Origin: Stichopus chloronotus
Taxonomy: Eukaryota > Echinodermata > Holothuroidea > Aspidochirotida > Stichopodidae
NCBI GenBank assembly: GCA_021234535.1
Contig: CM037838.1
Span: 31,721,969 to 31,785,968, forward strand
Direction: 5' to 3'
Length of the DNA stretch: 64,000 nt
Below, one piece after another: positions 60,500 through 64,000 of this stretch (its first letter is position 1; each line of letters begins with the position of its first letter). The notes beneath the pieces were generated by a model. That model saw only the letters and a list, made by a program, of their open reading frames with translations. It was not told the DNA's origin and did no database searches. A program made the translations under genes and the position numbers.

Positions 60500-60790
60500 T
60501 AAGATTTTTGTGGGCGACCCCACCCAAATGGTTTCAGATACTAGGATTACCTCTCTCAATAGGGGGTGAAGAATTAAAGGGGCGCAGTCAAGATGAAAAA
60601 GGCATTTTCTGACAGAACAAACAAATTATTAAAGAAACAAACAAAAAAGAAAGTTGGAGAAGAGGGAAGGATGAGTGACAGCAAGACTATCTAAGCGGAT
60701 TGCCACCATTGGTTGGTGAGGGGCATTCAAGAAAATTTTGGTTTTTCAAACTCCCTAAATGGCAGAAACCATTACGCTTCTTGTACACAT
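60500..60790 (+). repeat. Dispersed repeat C, copy 5
   Basis: Opens CAAATGGTTTCAGATACTAGGATTACCTCTCTCAATAG, then GGACTATC-type word, GCCACCATTGGTTGGTG and AAGAAAATTTTGGTTTTTCAAA, in the same order as 51750-51960. Confidence 0.78.
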
Positions 60791-60834
60791 TAAGTTGCAC
60801 AGGTCTGCAAACCACATATCAGACCTACCCAAGC

Positions 60835-61735
60835 TTTCCTTCTTCAAATATTGTACTTACATTTTCACAATTTGACAGCAAATGACCTTTCACCTCCACT
60901 AAAAACAATATGGTTCTTGTACTTGATGTTCATAACACATATATTTACATACTAAGTATCACAAGTTTCCATGGTTACTATCTTGAAATATGTGAATGTG
61001 ATATTTTTTCAGTGATTGACCTCTGGTGACCTTACAGTAGATGACCCTTGGCTGACACTAAAACCAATAGGGTTTTCTAATTGGTGTAATGCATTATTGT
61101 TCTAAGTATCCAGTTCGCATCATTCCTACCTTGAGTTATTTTGTCAATACTATTTTCAGTATTTGACCTCTGGTGACCCCAGGTGACCTCTGACCTCCAC
61201 CAATAACAATAGGATTCTTCTACTGTATGTGATGTAATGAATTGTCATGCTACGTATTTAAAGTACTGTATTTATGATTCTTATCTTGAGATATTATGTT
61301 AACAAAGTTTACAATTTTTTACCTCTGGTGATCCCAGATGACCCTTGACCTCCACCAAAAACCCTATGGTTCTTCCACTTGATATAACACATTCAGACAT
61401 TAAGTATCAACAGTTTCCATGGATCATATCTTGAGATATCATATTATTGACTTTTTCAGTGTTTGACCCCTGGTGACCTGAGCATGACCTTTGAACTCCA
61501 CCAAACAATAGAGTTCTTTTTGTTGATGAAATGTGTTATTGTGCTTAGTGTCAAAAGTTTCCAAAATTCCTATCTCCTGTTGCGTTAATGAGATTTTCAG
61601 TGTTTGTGCTCTGACGACCTCAGATGACCTTTGACTCACCAAAAACAAAGGATCCTTCCCCTTGGTGTGACCAACCCACATAGCATGTACTGTATGTGGG
61701 TTGGTCATATTGGTCATACTCCAGTGCAGCATTAA
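60835..61735 (+). repeat. 145-bp DR1 repeat block 10
   Basis: Six diverged monomers. At 61184-61196 the element is TGACCT-C-TGACCT, a DR1 with G as spacer on the other strand. Others read AATGACCTTTCACCTCC, GATGACCCTTGACCTCC, CATGACCTTTGAACTCC and GATGACCTTTGACTCACC. The monomer differs in its middle (GTATCA(A/C)(A/C)AGTTTCCATGG) from other blocks, suggesting a subfamily. Confidence 0.85.
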
Positions 61736-62390
61736 ACAGTTGTCTTCATCAGCTTACTAAATAAGTGCTGTAGTCTACATGTTGCTGTAGAAATCTGCTT
61801 GCCAAAACTGCAATCATGCAAATCTTCATATAAATTATAGTGACTTTATATTTTACTTTATTGCACTCCATGTAGTCTATAGTAGGCCTATAATGTTTCT
61901 ATTTTGCTAAGATAGTGCTGTGACAAATAAGACTGTGCCTAGCATATGCACGGTCTTATTATAAACGCTCACATGAAGTTAAGTACTTATTGAATTGTAA
62001 TTACAGTACATTGAACATTGAGAAGTATTTAGACTGTTCCATTGAAAAGGTTAGGCATCATTTCGTCATCAGCAATTTTGTGTGATAGTTTTTTTCTTGA
62101 CATGCAGTTATACAGGTAATTCTGATGTAGGATGAGGAACATTTTATGAAAAATTGCATTGAGTTGCTATTTTTTTGGTACTGTTGCATGAACTTTTTCC
62201 ACATTGAGCAAAGTAGGATATTGTTCCATTAAATTAAATCACTTCAGACATGGCTGAAACTGATGAAAATAATTATTAATGAAACCATTTTATTCACTGT
62301 GCCTAGAAGAGAACCGGTATCAGCAGCACCTGTTCTCATTGTGTTATCACATCAGTTGCCTTGAAATTGTTACACATGTTTGTTTTCCAG

Positions 62391-62571
62391 GACTGCAGGG
62401 AATGCTGCCTACATCCTGGGTACTCTTGCAGAGCAAGAAACTGGCCAGCTGCGTGTTCTTTCTCTCATCAATGGTTCCTATCCTCATCAAATCTTGGCAG
62501 ATTTGACAGATATGTTGTCTTTCAATGATGCAGAATCAGTGATGAATGCTGCTGGTACCATTGGAACATTG
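62391..62571 (+). CDS. Armadillo-like protein, coding exon 2
   Basis: Acceptor TTTTCCAG, donor TTG|GTAAGT. It begins with G completing AG|G (Arg) from exon 1. It encodes TAGNAAYILGTLAEQETGQL, then RVLSLINGSYPHQILADLTD and MLSFNDAESVMNAAGTIGTL. The two NAAxxxGTL motifs, about 45 residues apart, are the hydrophobic third helices of successive armadillo-type repeats. Ends in phase 0. With exon 1 the known part is 125 residues. Function unknown. Confidence 0.88.
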
Positions 62572-63208
62572 GTAAGTTTTAGATTGACCATGCAAGCATA
62601 ATTACATGAACATCACTGATCATGCAGGATACACTCCTTGTAAAACTAGCCAGCACTTGGGTTTTGCTTTTCACATGTGTGCTAGCATGGAGTTATTGAG
62701 GTGCTGTGACTCAACAACCAGAGTGTCATGTATTTGCTTGCAAGGTAGATGAAGTACTACTGTAATGCATTATGTAAGTGGACTGTGGTAGTTCCACCAT
62801 ATGGAGTTGTTTTAGCTCCATGGTTAATTGGTAGTCACTCAAACAATTATCTACTGTTATCCCTTGTACTATAGGTTTAACTAAAACACCACTTAATAAT
62901 GACAAAAAACCTGTAAAGTGGACTAAATGATAAGCTCAAGTTAGTTGAAAAGTTTACTTGTATTGTACACTATAATGTACCATAGGCCAGGAGTTTGAGG
63001 TCTTTTAAAGGCTATGTGACATGGAAATGACATTTTGGAGTACTGGGTGCATTAATCATTTATAATGGTAAAAATAACCACAACTTCCATTCAACTCCAT
63101 CAAAGATTGACAAATTTCTTGGCAAATTTGTGTCTCACAGCTGCATGATGAATAAACACCAGTTGGCTAAGTACAGTACTGTATGCACATTTTTGATGTC
63201 AAGAGATG
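62572..63208 (+). other. Start of intron 2 of the armadillo-like gene
   Basis: Opens with a GTAAGT donor and continues past the right edge of the window. No further exon or repeat recognised in this part. Confidence 0.7.
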
Positions 63209-63687
63209 GACTCTACTTCCTAATCCTTTTTTGGTTTTGATGATAATCGTAACCTTTGTAATCATGCATGGGAGTGTGTGTGTATGCGTGCATGTGTGTG
63301 TGTGTATGTTTGTGACGCCCTACCTTGTAAACATGATATCTCAAGAAGGGAAGCTTGGACAGATCTCATTACATATGTGTACCACATTGAGTAGAGGAAC
63401 CCTATTGTTTTTGGTGGAGGTCAAAGGTCATTTGGGGTCAACAGGGATCATATTGTGAAGACCTTTTAAACACAATATCTCAAGCAAGGAAGCTTGGACA
63501 GATCTCATATTACATATGTAGGTGTACCACATTGAATGGAGGAACCCTATTGTTTTTGGTGGAGGTCAAAGGTCATTTGGGGTCAACAGGGGTCAAATTG
63601 TGAAAACCTTGTAAACACGATATCTCAAGAAGGAAAGCTTGGACAGATATCATATTTGGTATGTAGGTGTACCACATTGAGTAGGGG
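63209..63687 (-). repeat. 145-bp DR1 repeat block 11, inverted
   Basis: The same element in opposite orientation: tail TTTTTTGGTTTTGATGATAATCGTAACCTTTGTAATCATGCATGG, then a GT microsatellite, GACGCCCTACCTTGTAAACATGATATCTCAAGAAGG, then monomers. Exact cores AGGTCA-A-AGGTCA lie at 63418-63430 and 63563-63575, again 145 bp apart. These are the least diverged monomers in the window. Confidence 0.94.
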
Positions 63688-63997
63688 CAGGCCCCTAGCT
63701 TCGCTGTTTCACAGGGGCAGCACATTCCGCCCCTTTTTTCTCTCACCCTGCCCCCTCTTTGGATTTCCTTTTTCCACCCTGCCCCTTTTTTAACCAGCCT
63801 TCAGATTCTTTTCAGTCTTTGGGGTTGAAAGAACAAAAGAATGCCAAATTCTGAGTTCAGAGGTAGCTAAAACCCAGAAGTTTCTGGGTACTTTGCTCCC
63901 TGGACCCCCTTCAGGGGCCCTTTAGCAGACTTCACTTGTACATTGTGCCCCCAACTGTGTTCTCCCCTGCCCCTTTTTCACCCAAGCTAGGGGTCTG
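63688..63997. mobile_element. 310-bp inverted-repeat element, hAT-like
   Basis: Starts CAGGCCCCTAGCTT and ends AAGCTAGGGGTCTG, terminal repeats matching at 13 of 14 positions. It is inserted in a DR1 monomer after AGTAGGGG. The last three bases of the window, AGT, are the first three of that 8-bp word, so the target duplication is cut by the window edge. The interior is C-rich with CAGGGGCAG / CTGCCCC words and a GACCCCCTTCAGGGGCC hairpin. No open frame. Confidence 0.78.
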
Positions 63998-64000
63998 AGT

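Larger units (their letters stand above)
54425..62390 (+). other. Intron 1 of the armadillo-like gene
   Basis: 7966 bp, GTAAGT to TGTTTTCCAG. It contains a decayed LINE (55740-59750) with a MITE inside it, repeat C copy 5 (60500-60790) and a DR1 repeat block (60835-61700). 54.4-55.7 kb and 61.7-62.4 kb show nothing recognised. Confidence 0.85.

Overview
This is 64 kb of an animal nuclear genome. It is AT-rich, about one third of it is recognisable repeats, and genes are split into short exons (80-250 bp) by introns of 0.4-8 kb. The retroelement type, the richness in the words TAGGCCTA and AACGTTAG, and the divergence from the vertebrate protein suggest an invertebrate deuterostome such as an echinoderm. 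That placement is inference, not proof.

Two genes can be supported, arranged head to head. On the minus strand lies what appears to be the complete coding region of SCAI (suppressor of cancer cell invasion, a repressor of MRTF/SRF transcription). It has 14 coding exons from the ATG at 48600 down to the stop at 11066-11068. All 13 junctions have GT/AG borders and compatible phases, and together they give 556 codons plus a stop. On the plus strand, the first coding exon (54231-54424) and second coding exon (62391-62571) of an armadillo-repeat-like protein splice in phase across an 8 kb intron. The rest of that gene lies beyond the right edge. About 5.6 kb of repeat-filled DNA separates the two start codons.

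Layout: 1-11 kb is gene-poor flank with a 90-bp tandem repeat, a family of diverged dispersed repeats and blocks of a 145-bp tandem repeat. 11-48.6 kb is SCAI, whose introns carry more 145-bp blocks, a minisatellite touching exon 8, a 1.7 kb inverted-repeat element, a CATA microsatellite and several duplications. 48.6-54.2 kb is intergenic and holds broken DNA transposons plus a LINE endonuclease fragment. 54.2-64 kb is the armadillo-like gene, whose first intron contains a dead 4 kb LINE (zinc-knuckle ORF1, endonuclease, reverse-transcriptase pieces) that was itself hit by a MITE.

The two most unusual things are these. (1) The 145-bp repeat family carries, once per monomer, a perfect or near-perfect DR1 nuclear-receptor element (AGGTCA-A-AGGTCA on one strand), with at least fifteen exact or spacer-variant copies here. 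(2) The minisatellite in SCAI intron 8 shares its unit with the last ~30 coding bases and the splice donor of exon 8, so the GTGAGT donor is repeated about nine more times just downstream of the real one. Several transposon insertions can also be dated against each other from their target-site duplications.
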